Made by a program: the position numbers and the translations under genes. A stretch of 64,000 bases of DNA from Cyprinodon diabolis (lineage: Eukaryota > Chordata > Actinopteri > Cyprinodontiformes > Cyprinodontidae), in contig JARPUW010000572.1 in the NCBI GenBank assembly GCA_030533445.1, positions 47,407-111,406 of the forward strand, read 5' to 3'. Under the pieces are notes generated by a model. That model saw only the letters and a list, made by a program, of their open reading frames with translations. It made no database searches and was not told the origin of the DNA. Positions 45,313 to 58,939 of the stretch are shown in pieces. Position 1 is the first letter of the stretch. Every line of letters starts with the position of its first letter.

Positions 45313-48300
45313 GTGGGTCCAGAGATTTCAGTCTACAAACTGACCAAAAATGGTGACTCTAGCTATAAATATGTGGCCGTGAGGGCGAGTTTAAAATGTT
45401 TTTTTGTGTTTAAAAAACGCCTGCCTCACACTCTAGCTTTTCAGTTGCTCCACTCTAGCAGGCTGGATTTTGCTAAAACTTTGTGGCGCTTGAGGTCTGA
45501 TTATACAAAAACCGTAGCAGTTATCAACATACCGTCTTCAGTTTTAAATAGACGAAGGATTTATCTACAAACTGAGCTTCAAACTGTTTTTCTAGGTGAA
45601 TGTATGCCGACACAGTGAAGTGCTGTTTTTTATGCTTTTTTTTTCCTCTCCCCATTCATTTCCTATGGGATTTTTTTGCGACGTTTTCGCTAATAATTCG
45701 CAAACCTTCGGACTAATGAGAAAGTTTTATACAAGCACACATCACCCCATTGGTCCCGACGCGTGTGCCAACTTTGGGCCCGATCCGCCAAACCGTGCGG
45801 GACTAGTTACGCGCCGAAGTTTTGGGTATACGGGAGAATTATAATAACTAGAAAATTTCTAAAGAAATTTTGAGGGGGGCCACCTACTGCCCGTCTGGGG
45901 AACCGGGCCAATACGGCCCTGGCAAGTGACGTCGGGGCTCCCCAGACCAACTGCTTACGCCTTTGAGGGCTGCTGAGGGAAGGAAAGAGGGCAAGTTCAT
46001 GGGTAAAGAGAGCTGTGTGCCACTTGTGCTGAAATCTGGGAAATAGACGTGCACAGCGTATGATGCACAAGGGTAATATGGGTTGTCCATATTGAAACAC
46101 AGTGGGTAAAGCCCAGTTGGCGGGCTTCGCCCGCCTGCGAGGAGCCATCTCAGTGAAGAAAAAAATCACCAATGGCGGGCTCTGCCCGCCTTCTAAGAGC
46201 CATTGCAGTGATGAAATCACCAATGGCGGGCTCCGCCCGCCTGCTAAGAGCCATTGCAGTGATGTAATCACCTTTGGCGGGCTCCGCCCGCCTTCTAAGA
46301 GCCATTGCAGTGATGAAATCACCAATGGCAATGAGCAATATGCCAGAATGTATGAGTGTGTATAAGGAAGAGGCTTTTATTCTGTAGAGTCCTTGTAGTC
46401 TTATTTTGAAAGTCTATCATGAATGTGCATCAAAAGATGGGTCACGCCCAGCAGTGATATAGAATCCATTTCCAAATGTTAAATCACTGGTTTTCCATGT
46501 TATTAGGTGAATAGTTGCTGTATTACAGAGTAAATGGGAGACTTTTATTGTGAAATTTGCTCTGGGGTGTGTTTTGAAAAGGTCACTAGAGTCTAATAAA
46601 AACAACCTGGAAGAGTTTGGGTCATAATGTTGAGCCATTTGCATCAATTAATGCATTACTATAATCTAGAGGCTTTTATTTTGTAGGGTCCCTGGAGTCT
46701 TATTTTGAAAGTCCAACAGAGTTGTGTTTATAGAAAATGTTCAGACCCGTCAATGATAGTTGATTACTTTCCAATCGTTAAATCACTCTTTTTCCATGTT
46801 ATTAGGGCAGTAGATGAAGCGGAAATGGGAGGCTTTTATTTTGAAATTTGCTATAGGGTGTGTTTTAAACAGTCTCCTAGAGTCTATTCTCTAAAACGGG
46901 GTTGAGTTTGGGTCATAATGTTGAGCCATATAGGGCAATAAATATATGTAAAAAATATAGAGGCTTTTATTTTGTAGGGTCCCTGGAGTCTTATTTTGAA
47001 AGTCTATCAGTGCTGAGTGGCAAGGGAAGTGTCATGGACAGCAGTCATATAGTATCCATTTCCCAATGTTAAATCAGTCCTTTCACCCTCCATTAGATTA
47101 ATATGTGCTGTTTAAAACAGCAGAGGTAAAATCTGTTTGAAGCTTGGTAACCTTGACAACGCTTAACGAGCCTCTCACTGACACAGACAACAGCTGCACT
47201 CACTATTGGTTTCTTCTTCCCAGGCTTTTTTGTATGGGAAGAACGGCACCGAACAAACGACTACTGATCAAAAACCGTATGAGTTATTCAAAAAACATTT
47301 TCACCATGAGCATCAGCAATCCTTCGACTCCAACTATACCAACTTTGGTGTATGTGTGTCATTCAGAAAAATATTTATGACGAGTGAAAACACATAGTCT
47401 GATTCGTTTCTCTCCCATCTTCAGCTCAAAAAGAATAGAGAAAGGCTGAAACTCTCATCGACTTTAGGTTGGTCTGGAGGGTTTTTAAGGAAAAGTATTA
47501 ATCCTACCGTAATTCCGAAGACATTGTGTGAGTCCAGAGGTTTCAGTCTACAAACTGACCAAAAATGGTGACTGTAGCTCCAAATATGTGGCCGTGAGGG
47601 CGAGAATAAGATGTTTGATCTGAAAAAAATGGCCGCCTCACACTAAGATTTCAGCAGCTGCACTCTAGCAGGCTGCTGCAGAAGCTAACTGTCAGCTAGC
47701 TTCCAGGTGCTTACCCTCCGAACAAACGACTGCTGAGCAAAAACCGTAAAAGATATCTGAAAAATTCTTTCAGTGAAAGCAACATCTATCCTTTGTCTCA
47801 GACTGGGGTAACCTTCATGTCTGTAGGTCTTTCACAACCCAAAACGAAGCACAAACAAAATGGTTGGCCCACCTGCTCCTCCCTTTCTTTTAACTGCAGG
47901 ACCTCACTCTCACTCACCTTTTAGCTGCTAAAGCACCCCTCCGAACAAACGACTGCTGAGTAAAAACCGTAAAAGGTATCTGAAAAATTCTTTTTATCTA
48001 AGCGACAGCTATATCTTGTCTTCAATTGGAGTAACTTTCATGGCTGTAGATCATCTACAAACTGAATGGGAAGAGAAAGAAAAAGAAAAAACGTTTCATC
48101 ACACCTAAGCTTCTAATTGAGCTAGCTGCAGCAGGTCACTGTCACTCAGCTTTCAGGTGCTTAAAATGTCCTCCGAACAAACGACTGCTGAGCAAAAACC
48201 GTATGAGTTATTCAAAAAATTTTTTCACCGTGAGCGTCAGTCATCCTTCGACTCCAACTATGCCAACTTTGGTGTATGTGTGTCATTCAGAAAAATATTT

Positions 48301-48453
48301 ATGACGAGTTTAAAACACATAGTCTGATTCGTTTTTCTCCCCTCTTCTGCTCCAAAACCAATGAAAAACGGCTCTGATTTTCATCGACTTTAGGTCGGTC
48401 TGGAGGGTTTTTAAGGAAAAGTATTAATCCTACCGTAATTCCGAAGATATTGT
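45313..48453. repeat. Unit 15 (3141 bp), class II, no foldback
   Basis: (TAA)2. Block C is 46119-46329 (class II, as in units 4 and 10). Block B is 46370-47145. A1 lacks one T (gacgagtgaaaac near 47380), as in unit 5. The tail has gtagatcatc (about 48047) in A3. Confidence 0.98.
46119..46329. repeat. C minisatellite, unit 15, class II
   Basis: 211 bp, four copies, with the cctgcgagg first copy of class II. Confidence 0.95.
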
Positions 48454-51400
48454 GTGGGTCCAGAGATTTCAGTCTACAAACTGACCAAAAATGGTGACTC
48501 TAGCTATAAATATGTGGCCGTGAGGGCGAGTTTAAAATGTTTTTTTGTGTTTAAAAAACGCCTGCCTCACACTCTAGCTTTTCAGTTGCTCCACTCTAGC
48601 AGGCTGGATTTTGCTAAAACTTTGTGGCGCTTGAGGTCTGATTATACAAAAACCGTAGCAGTTATCAACATACCGTCTTCAGTTTTAAATAGACGAAGGA
48701 TTTATCTACAAACTGAGCTTCAAACTGTTTTTCTAGGTGAATGTATGCCGACACAGTGAAGTGCTGTTTTTTATGCTTTTTTTTTCCTCTCCCCATTCAT
48801 TTCCTATGGGATTTTTTTGCGACGTTTTCGCTAATAATTCGCAAACCTTCGGACTAATGAGAAAGTTTTATACAAGCACACATCACCCCATTGGTCCCGA
48901 CGCGTGTGCCAACTTTGGGCCCGATCCGCCAAACCGTGCGGGACTAGTTACGCGCCGAAGTTTTGGGTATACGGGAGAATTATAATAACTAGAAAATTTC
49001 TAAAGAAATTTTGAGGGGGGCCACCTACTGCCCGTCTGGGGAACAGGGCCAATACGGCCCTGGCAAGTGACGTCGGGGCTCCCCAGACCAACTGCTTACG
49101 CCTTTGAGGGCTGCTGAGGGAAGGAAAGAGGGCTAGGTCATGGGCAAAGAGAGCTGTGTGCCACTTGTGCTGAAATCTGGGAAATAGACGTGCACAGCGT
49201 ATGATGCAAAAGGGTAATATGGGTTGTCCATATTGAACCGCAGTGGGTAAAGCTCAGTTGGTGGGCTCCGCCCGCCTGCTAGGAGCCCTTGCAGCGATGA
49301 AAAAAATCACCAATGGCGGGCTCTGCCCGCCTGCTAAGAGCCATTGCAGTGATGAAATCACCAATGGCGGGCTCCGCCCGCCTTCTAAGAGCCATTGCAG
49401 TGATGAAATCACCAATGGCGGGCTCCGCCCGCCTTCTAAGAGCCATTGCAGTGATGAAATTACAAATGGCAATGAGCAATATGCCAGAATGTATGAGTGT
49501 GTATAAGGAAGAGGCTTTTATTCTGTAGAGTCCCTGGAGTCTTATTTTGAAAGTCTATCATGGAAGTGCATCTAAAGATGGGTCATGCCCAGCAGTTATA
49601 TAGAATCAATTTCCAAATGTTAAATCACTGGTTTTCCATGTTATTAGGTGAATAGTTGCTGTATTACAGAGTAAATGGGAGACTTTTATTGTGAAATTTG
49701 CTCTGGGTGTGTTTTGAAAAGGTCACTAGAGTCTAATAAAAACAACCTGGAAGAGTTTGGGTCATAATGTTGAGCCATTTGCATCAATTAATGCATTAGT
49801 ATAATCTAGAGGCTTTTATTTTGTAGGGTCGCTGGAGTCTTATTTTGAAAGTCCAACAGAGTTGTGTTTATAGAAAATGTTCAGACCCGTCAATGATAGT
49901 TGATTACTTTCCAATCGTTAAATCACTCTTTTTCCATGTTATTAGGGCAGTAGATGAAGCGGAAATGGGAGGCTTTTATTTTGAAATTTGCTATAGGGTG
50001 TGTTTTAAACAGTCTCCTAGAGTCTATTCTCTAAAACGGGGTTGAGTTTGGGTCATAATGTTGAGCCATATAGGGCAATAAATATATGTAAAAAATATAA
50101 AGGCTTTTATTTTGTAGGGTCCCTGGAGTCTTATTTTGAAAGTCTATCAGTGCTGAGTGGCAAGGGAAGTGTCATGGACAGCAGTCATATAGTATCCATT
50201 TCCCAATGTTAAATCAGTCCTTTCACCCTCCATTAGATTAATATGTGCTGTTTAAAACAGCAGAGGTAAAATCTGTTTGAAGCTTGGTAACCTTGACAAC
50301 GCTTAACGAGCCTCTCACTGACACAGACAACAGCTGCACTCACTATTGGTTTCTTCTTCCCAGGCTTTTTTGTATGGGAAGAACGGCACCGAACAAACGA
50401 CTATTGATCAAAAACCATATGAGTTATTCAAAAAACATTTTCACCATGAGCATCAGCAATCCTTCGACTCCAACTATACCAACTTTGGTGTATGTGTGTC
50501 ATTCAGAACAATATTTATGACGACTTGAAAACACATAGTCTGATTCGTTTTTCTCCCATCTTCAGCTCAAAAAGAATGGAGAAAGGCTGAAACTCATCGA
50601 CTTTAGGTTGGTCTGGAGGGTTTTTAAGGAAAAGTATTAATCCTACCGTAATTCCGAAGACATTGTGTGAGTCCAGAGGTTTCAGTCTACAAACTGACCA
50701 AAAATGGTGACTGTAGCTCCAAATATGTGGCCGTGAGGGCGAGAATAAGATGTTTGATCTTAAAAAAATGGCCGCCTCACACTAAGATTTCAGCAGCTGC
50801 ACTCTAGCAGGCTGCTGCAGAAGCTAACTGTCAGCTAGCTTCCAGGTGCTTACCCTCCGAACAAACGACTGCTGAGCAAAAACCGTAAAAGATATCTGAA
50901 AAATTCTTTCAGTGAAAGCAACATCTATCCTTTGTCTCAGACTGGGGTAACCTTCATGTCTGTAGGTCTTTCACAACCCAAAACGAAGCACAAACAAAAT
51001 GGTTGGCCCACCTGCTCCTCCCTTTGTTTGAACTGCAGGACCTCACTCTCACTCACCTTTTAGCTGCTAAAGCACCCCTCCGAACAAACGACTGCTGAGT
51101 AAAAACCGTAAAAGGTATCTGAAAAATTCTTTTTATCTAAGCGACAGCTATATCTTGTCTTCAATTGGAGTAACTTTCATGGCTGTAGGTCATCTACAAA
51201 CTGAATGGGAAGAGAAAGAAAAAGAAAAAACGTTTCATCACACCTAAGCTTCTAATTGAGCTAGCTGCAGCAGGTCACTGTCACTCAGCTTTCAGGTGCT
51301 TAAAATGTCCTCCGAACAAACGACTGCTGAGCAAAAACCGTATGAGTTATTCAAAAAAATGTTTCACCGTGAGCGTCAGTCATCCTTCGACTCCAACTAT

Positions 51401-51592
51401 GCCAACTTTGGTGTATGTGTGTCATTCAGAAAAATATTTATGACGAGTTTAAAACACATAGTCTGATTCGTTTTTCTCCCCTCTTCTGCTCCAAAACCAA
51501 TGAAAAACGGCTCTGATTTTCATCGACTTTAGGTCGGTCTGGAGGGTTTTTAAGGAAAAGTATTAATCCTACCGTAATTCCGAAGATATTGT
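48454..51592. repeat. Unit 16 (3139 bp), class III, no foldback; shortest
   Basis: The shortest full unit: (TAA)2, 211-bp C block (49260-49470) and no foldback. It keeps tgacgtcgg in the spacer, where class III units 14 and 17 have tgatgtcgg. Block B is 49511-50285, with aatataaaggc at the start of B3. A1 has ctattgatc and accatatg. Confidence 0.98.
49260..49470. repeat. C minisatellite, unit 16, class III
   Basis: 211 bp, four copies, with the ggtgggctcc first copy as in unit 11. Confidence 0.95.
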
Positions 51593-54500
51593 GTGGGTCC
51601 AGAGATTTCAGTCTACAAACTGACCAAAAATGGTGACTCTAGCTATAAATATGTGGCCGTGAGGGCGAGTTTAAAATGTTTTTTTGTGTTTAAAAAACGC
51701 CTGCCTCACACTCTAGCTTTTCAGTTGCTCCACTCTAGCAGGCTGGATTTTGCTAAAACTTTGTGGCGCTTGAGGTCTGATTATACAAAAACCATAGCAG
51801 TTATCAACATACCGTCTTCAGTTTTAAATAGACGAAGGATTTATCTACAAACTGAGCTTTAAACTGTTTTTCTAGGTGAATGTATGCCGACACAGTGAAG
51901 CGCTGTTTTTTATGCTTTTTTTTCCCTCTCCCCATTCATTTCCTATGGGATTTTTTTGCGACGTTTTCGCTAATAATTCGCAAACCTTCGGACTAATGAG
52001 AAAGTTTTATACAAGCACGCATCGCACCATTGGTCCCGACGCGTGTGCCAACTTTGGGCCCGATCCGCCAAACCGTGCGGGACTAGTTACGTGCCGAAGT
52101 TTTGGGTATACGGGAGAATTATAATAATAACTAGAAAATTTCTAAAGAAATTTTGAGGGGGGCCACCTACTGCCCGTCTGGGGAACAGGGCCAATACGGC
52201 CCTGGCAAGTGATGTCGGGGCTCACCAGACCAACTGCTTACGCCTTTGAGGGCTGCTGAGGGAAGGAAAGAGGGCTAGGTCATGGGCAAAGAGAGCTGTG
52301 TGCCACTTGTGCTGAAATCTGGGAAATAGACGTGCACAGCGTATGATGCAAAAGGGTAATATGGGTTGTCCATATTGAACCGCAGTGGGTAAAGCTCAGT
52401 TGGGGGGCTCCGCCCGCCTGCTAGGAGCCCTTGCAGCGATGAAAAAAATCACCAATGGCGGGCTCTGCCCGCCTGCTAAGAGCCATTGCAGTGATGAAAT
52501 CACCAATGGCGGGCTCCGCCCGCCTTCTAAGAGCCATTGCAGTGATGAAATCACCAATGGCGGGCTCCGCCCGCCTTCTAAGAGCCATTGCAGTGATGAA
52601 ATTACAAATGGCAATGAGCAATATGCCAGAATGTATGAGTGTGTATAAGGAAGAGGCTTTTATTCTGTAGAGTCCCTGGAGTCTTATTTTGAAAGTCTAT
52701 CATGGAAGTGCATCTAAAGATGGGTCATGCCCAGCAGTTATATAGAATCAATTTCCAAATGTTAAATCACTGGTTTTCCATGTTATTAGGTGAATAGTTG
52801 CTGTATTACAGAGTAAATGGGAGACTTTTATTGTGAAATTTGCTCTGGGTGTGTTTTGAAAAGGTCACTAGAGTCTAATAAAAACAACCTGGAAGAGTTT
52901 GGGTCATAATGTTGAGCCATTTGCATCAATTAATGCATTAGTATAATCTAGAGGCTTTTATTTTGTAGGGTCGCTGGAGTCTTATTTTGAAAGTCCAACA
53001 GAGTTGTGTTTATAGAAAATGTTCAGACCCGTCAATGATAGTTGATTACTTTCCAATCGTTAAATCACTCTTTTTCCATGTTATTAGGGCAGTAGATGAA
53101 GCGGAAATGGGAGGCTTTTATTTTGAAATTTGCTATAGGGTGTGTTTTAAACAGTCTCCTAGAGTCTATTCTCTAAAACGGGGTTGAGTTTGGGTCATAA
53201 TGTTGAGCCATATAGGGCAATAAATATATGTAAAAAATATAGAGGCTTTTATTTTGTAGGGTCCCTGGAGTCTTATTTTGAAAGTCTATCAGTGCTGAGT
53301 GGCAAGGGAAGTGTCATGGACAGCAGTCATATAGTATCCATTTCCCAATGTTAAATCAGTCCTTTCACCCTCCATTAGATTAATATGTGCTGTTTAAAAC
53401 AGCAGAGGTAAAATCTGTTTGAAGCTTGGTAACCTTGACAACGCTTAACGAGCCTCTCACTGACACAGACAACAGCTGCACTCACTATTGGTTTCTTCTT
53501 CCCAGGCTTTTTTGTATAGGAAGAACGGCACCGAACAAACGACTACTGATCAAAAACCGTATGAGTTATTCAAAAAACATTTTCACCATGAGCATCAGCA
53601 ATCCTTCGACTCCAACTATACCAACTTTGGTGTATGTGTGTCATTCAGAACAATATTTATGACGACTTGAAAACACATAGTCTGATTCGTTTCTCTCCCA
53701 TCTTCAGCTCAAAAAGAATGGAGAAAGGCTGAAACTCATCGACTTTAGGTTGGTCTGGAGGGTTTTTAAGGAAAAGTATTAATCCTACCGTAATTCCGAA
53801 GACATTGTGTGAGTCCAGAGGTTTCAGTCTACAAACTGACCAAAAATGGTGACTGTAGCTCCAAATATGTGGCCGTGAGGGCGAGAATAAGATGTTTGAT
53901 CTTAAAAAAATGGCCGCCTCACACTAAATTTCAGCAGCTGCACTCTAGCAGGCTGCTGCAGAAGCTAACTGTCAGCTAGCTTCCAGGTGCTTACCCTCCG
54001 AACAAACGACTGCTGAGCAAAAACCGTAAAAGATATCTGAAAAATTCTTTCAGTGAAAGCAACATCTATCCTTTGTCTCAGACTGGGGTAACCTTCATGT
54101 CTGTAGGTCTTTCACAACCCAAAACGAAGCACAAACAAAATGGTTGGCCCACCTGCTCCTCCCTTTGTTTGAACTGCAGGACCTCACTCTCACTCACCTT
54201 TTAGCTGCTAAAGCACCCCTCCGAACAAACGACTGCTGAGTAAAAACCGTAAAAGGTATCTGAAAAATTCTTTTTATCTAAGCGACAGCTATATCTTGTC
54301 TTCAATTGGAGTAACTTTCATGGCTGTAGGTCATCTACAAACTGAATGGGAAGAGAAAGAAAAAGAAAAAACGTTTCATCACACCTAAGCTTCTAATTGA
54401 GCTAGCTGCAGCAGGTCACTGTCACTCAGCTTTCAGGTGCTTAAAATGTCCTCCGAACAAACGACTGCTGAGCAAAAACCGTATGAGTTATTCAAAAAAT

Positions 54501-54733
54501 TTTTTCACCGTGAGCGTCAGTCATGCTTCGACTCCAACTATGCCAACTTTGGTGTATGTGTGTCATTCAGAAAAATATTTATGACGAGTTTAAAACACAT
54601 AGTCTGATTCGTTTTTCTCCCCTCTTCTGCTCCAAAACCAATGAAAAACGGCTCTGATTTTCATCGACTTTAGGTCGGTCTGGAGGGTTTTTAAGGAAAA
54701 GTATTAATCCTACCGTAATTCCGAAGATATTGT
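51593..54733. repeat. Unit 17 (3141 bp), class III, no foldback
   Basis: (TAA)3. Segment L is diverged (gaagcgctg, ttttttttccctc, gcacgcatcgcacc, tacgtgccg). A CAA-to-TAA change at 51860-51862 closes the landmark reading frame early. Block C is 52402-52612 and block B is 52653-53427. The right part is the 9421-bp-offset partner of unit 14. Confidence 0.98.
52402..52612. repeat. C minisatellite, unit 17, class III
   Basis: 211 bp, four copies, matching unit 14 including the ggggggctcc start. Confidence 0.95.
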
Positions 54734-57700
54734 GTGGGTCCAGAGATTTCAGTCTACAAACTGACCAAAAATGGTGACTCTAGCTATAAATATGTGGCCG
54801 TGAGGGCGAGTTTAAAATGTTTTTTTGTGTTTAAAAAACGCCTGCCTCACACTCTAGCTTTTCAGTTGCTCCACTCTAGCAGGCTGGATTTTGCTAAAAC
54901 TTTGTGGCGCTTGAGGTCTGATTATACAAAAACCGTAGCAGTTATCAACATACCGTCTTCAGTTTTAAATAGACGAAGGATTTATCTACAAACTGAGCTT
55001 CAAACTGTTTTTCTAGGTGAATGTATGCCGACACAGTGAAGTGCTGTTTTTTATGCTTTTTTTTTCCTCTCCCCATTCATTTCCTATGGGATTTTTTTGC
55101 GACGTTTTCGCTAATAATTCGCAAACCTTCGGACTAATGAGAAAGTTTTATACAAGCACACATCACCCCATTGGTCCCGACGCGTGTGCCAACTTTGGGC
55201 CCGATCCGCCAAACCGTGCGGGACTAGTTACGCGCCGAAGTTTTGGGTATACGGGAGAATTATAATAATAACTAGAAAATTTCTAAAGAAATTTTGAGGG
55301 GGGCCACCTACTGCCCGTCTGGGGAACCGGGCCAATACGGCCCTGGCAAGTGACGTCGGGGCTCCCCAGACCAACTGCTTACGCCTTTGAGGGCTGCTGA
55401 GGGAAGGAAAGAGGGCAAGTTCATGGGCAAAGAGAGCTGTGTGCCACTTGTGCTGAAATCTGGGAAATAGACGTGCACAGCGTATGATGCACAAGGGTAA
55501 TATGGGTTGTCCATATTGAAACACAGTGGGTAAAGCCCAGTTGGCGGGCTTCGCCCGCCTGCTGGGAGCCATCTCAGTGAAGAAAAAAATCACCAATGGC
55601 GGGCTCTGCCCGCCTTCTAAGAGCCATTGCAGTGATGAAATCACCAATGGCGGGCTCCGCCCGCCTGCTAAGAGCCATTGCAGTGATGTAATCACCTTTG
55701 GCGGGCTCCGCCCGCCTGTTACCATTGGCGGGCTCCGCCCGCCTTCTAAGAGCCATTGCAGTGATGAAATCACCAATGGCAATGAGCAATATGCCAGAAT
55801 GTATGAGTGTGTATAAGGAAGAGGCTTTTATTCTGTAGAGTCCTTGTAGTCTTATTTTGAAAGTCTATCATGAATGTGCATCAAAAGATGGGTCACGCCC
55901 AGCAGTGATATAGAATCCATTTCCAAATGTTAAATCACTGGTTTTCCATGTTATTAGGTGAATAGTTGCTGTATTACAGAGTAAATGGGAGACTTTTATT
56001 GTGAAATTTGCTCTGGGGTGTGTTTTGAAAAGGTCACTAGAGTCTAATAAAAACAACCTGGAAGAGTTTGGGTCATAATGTTGAGCCATTTGCATCAATT
56101 AATGCATTAGTATAATCTAGAGGCTTTTATTTTGTAGGGTCCCTGGAGTCTTATTTTGAAAGTCCAACAGAGTTGTGTTTATAGAAAATGTTCAGATCCG
56201 TCAATGATAGTTGATTACTTTCCAATCGTTAAATCACTCTTTTTCCATGTTATTAGGGCAGTAGATGAAGCGGAAATGGGAGGCTTTTATTTTGAAATTT
56301 GCCATAGGGTGTGTTTTAAACAGTCTCCTAGAGTCTATTCTCTAAAATGGGGTTGAGTTTGGGTCATAATGTTGAGCCATATAGGGCAATAAATATATGT
56401 AAAAAATATAGAGGCTTTTATTTTGTAGGGTCCCTGGAGTCTTATTTTGAAAGTCTATCAGTGCTGAGTGGCAAGGGAAGTGTCATGGACAGCAGTCATA
56501 TAGTATCCATTTCCCAATGTTAAATCAGTGCTTTCACCCTCCATTAGATTAATATGTGCTGTTTAAAACAGCAGAGGTAAAATCTGTTTGAAGCTTGGTA
56601 ACCTTGACAACGCTTAACGAGCCTCTCACTGACACAGACAACAGCTGCACTCACTATTGGTTTCTTCTTCCCAGGCTTTTTTGTATGGGAAGAACGGCAC
56701 CGAACAAACGACTACTGATCAAAAACCATATGAGTTATTCAAAAAACATTTTCACCATCAGCATCAGCAATCCTTCGACTCCAACTATACCAACTTTGGT
56801 GTATGTGTGTCATTCAGAAAAATATTTATGACGAGTTGAAAACACATAGTCTGATTCGTTTCTCTCCCATCTTCAGCTCAAAAAGAATAGAGAAAGGCTG
56901 AAACTCTCATCGACTTTAGGTTGGTCTGGAGGGTTTTTAAGGAAAAGTATTAATCCTACCGTAATTCCGAAGACATTGTGTGAGTCCAGAGGTTTCAGTC
57001 TACAAACTGACCAAAAATGGTGACTGTAGCTCCAAATATGTGGCCGTGAGGGCGAGAAATGGCCGCCTCACACTAAGATTTCAGCAGCTGCACTCTAGCA
57101 GGCTGCTGCAGAAGCTAACTGTCAGCTAGCTTCCAGGTGCTTACCCTCCGAACAAACGACTGCTGAGCAAAAACCGTAAAAGGTATCTGAAAAATTCTTT
57201 CAGTGAAAGCAACATCTATCCTTTGTCTCAGACTGGGGTAACCTTCATGTCTGTAGGTCTTTCACAACCCAAAACGAAGCACAAACAAAATGGTTGGCCC
57301 ACCTGCTCCTCCCTTTGTTTGAACTGCAGGACCTCACTCTCACTCACCTTTTAGCTGCTAAAGCACCCCTCCGAACAAACGACTGCTGAGTAAAAACCGT
57401 AAAAGGTATCTGAAAAATTCTTTTTATCTAAGCGACAGCTATATCTTGTCTTCAATTGGAGTAACTTTCATGGCTGTAGGTCATCTACAAACTGAATGGG
57501 AAGAGAAAGAAAAAGAAAAAACGTTTCATCACACCTAAGCTTCTAATTGAGCTAGCTGCAGCAGGTCACTGTCACTCAGCTTTCAGGTGCTTAAAATGTC
57601 CTCCGAACAAACGACTGCTGAGCAAAAACCGTATGAGTTATTCAAAAAAAATTTTCACCGTGAGCGTCAGTCATCCTTCGACTCCAACTATGCCAACTTT

Positions 57701-57883
57701 GGTGTATGTGTGTCATTCAGAAAAATATTTATGACGAGTTTAAAACACATAGTCTGATTCGTTTTTCTCCCCTCTTCTGCTCCAAAACCAATGAAAAACG
57801 GCTCTGATTTTCATCGACTTTAGGTCGGTCTGGAGGGTTTTTAAGGAAAAGTATTAATCCTACCGTAATTCCGAAGATATTGT
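54734..57883. repeat. Unit 18 (3150 bp), class I, no foldback, 22-bp deletion in A1
   Basis: (TAA)3. Block C is 55543-55780 and block B is 55821-56596. Near 57056 the sequence gcgagaaatggccg replaces the usual longer form; 22 bp are missing, which accounts for the unit length. B2 shares gccataggg and aaaatgggg with unit 8. Confidence 0.98.
55543..55780. repeat. C minisatellite, unit 18, class I
   Basis: 238 bp, five copies, with cctgctggg in the first copy as in unit 2. Confidence 0.95.
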
Positions 57884-58422
57884 GTGGGTCCAGAGATTTC
57901 AGTCTACAAACTGAACAAAAATGGTGACTCTAGCTATAAATATGTGGCCGTGAGGGCGAGTTTAAAATGTTTTTTTGTGTTTAAAAAACGCCTGCCTCAC
58001 ACTCTAGCTTTTCAGTTGCTCCACTCTAGCAGGCTGGATTTTGCTAAAACTTTGTGGCGCTTGAGGTCTGATTATACAAAAACCGTAGCAGTTATCAACA
58101 TACCGTCTTCAGTTTTAAATAGACGAAGGATTTATCTACAAACTGAGCTTTAAACTGTTTTTCTAGGTGAATGTATGCCGACACAGTGAAGTGCTGTTTT
58201 TTATGCTTTTTTTTTCCTCTCCCCATTCATTTCCTATGGGATTTTTTTGCGACGTTTTCGCTAATAATTCGCAAACCTTCAGACTAATGAGAAAGTTTTA
58301 TACAAGCACACATCACCCCATTGGTCCCGACGCGTGTGCCAACTTTGGGCCCGATCCGCCAAACCGTGCGGGACTAGTTACGCGCCGAAGTTTTGGGTAT
58401 ACGGGAGAATTATAATAATAAT

Positions 58423-58474
58423 ACGCGGAACTAGAAAATTTCTAAAGAAATTTTGAGGGGGGCCACCTACTGCC
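58423..58474. mobile_element. Foldback element, left arm deleted, unit 19
   Basis: Same remnant as unit 2 (tacgcgga joined to actagaaaa), with (TAA)3 instead of (TAA)5. Either this is one deletion spread by conversion or the deletion recurred. Confidence 0.6.
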
Positions 58475-58701
58475 CGTCTGGGGAACCGGGCCAATACGGC
58501 CCTGGCAAGTGACGTCGGGGCTCCCCAGACCAACTGCTTACGCCTTTGAGGGCTGCTGAGGGAAGGAAAGAGGGCAAGTTCATGGGCAAAGAGAGCTGTG
58601 TGCCACTTGTGCTGAAATCTGGGAAATAGACGTGCACAGAGTATGATGCACAAGGGTAATATGGGTTGTCCATATTGAAACACAGTGGGTAAAGCCCAGT
58701 T

Positions 58702-58939
58702 GGCGGGCTTCGCCCGCCTGCTAGGAGCCATCTCAGTGAAGAAAAAAATCACCAATGGCGGGCTCTGCCCGCCTTCTAAGAGCCATTGCAGTGATGAAAT
58801 CACCAATGGCGGGCTCCGCCCGCCTGCTAAGAGCCATTGCAGTGATGTAATCACCTTTGGCGGGCTCCGCCCGCCTGTTACCATTGGCGGGCTCCGCCCG
58901 CCTTCTAAGAGCCATTGCAGTGATGAAATCACCAATGGC
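58702..58939. repeat. C minisatellite, unit 19, class I
   Basis: 238 bp, five copies, consensus class I form. Confidence 0.95.
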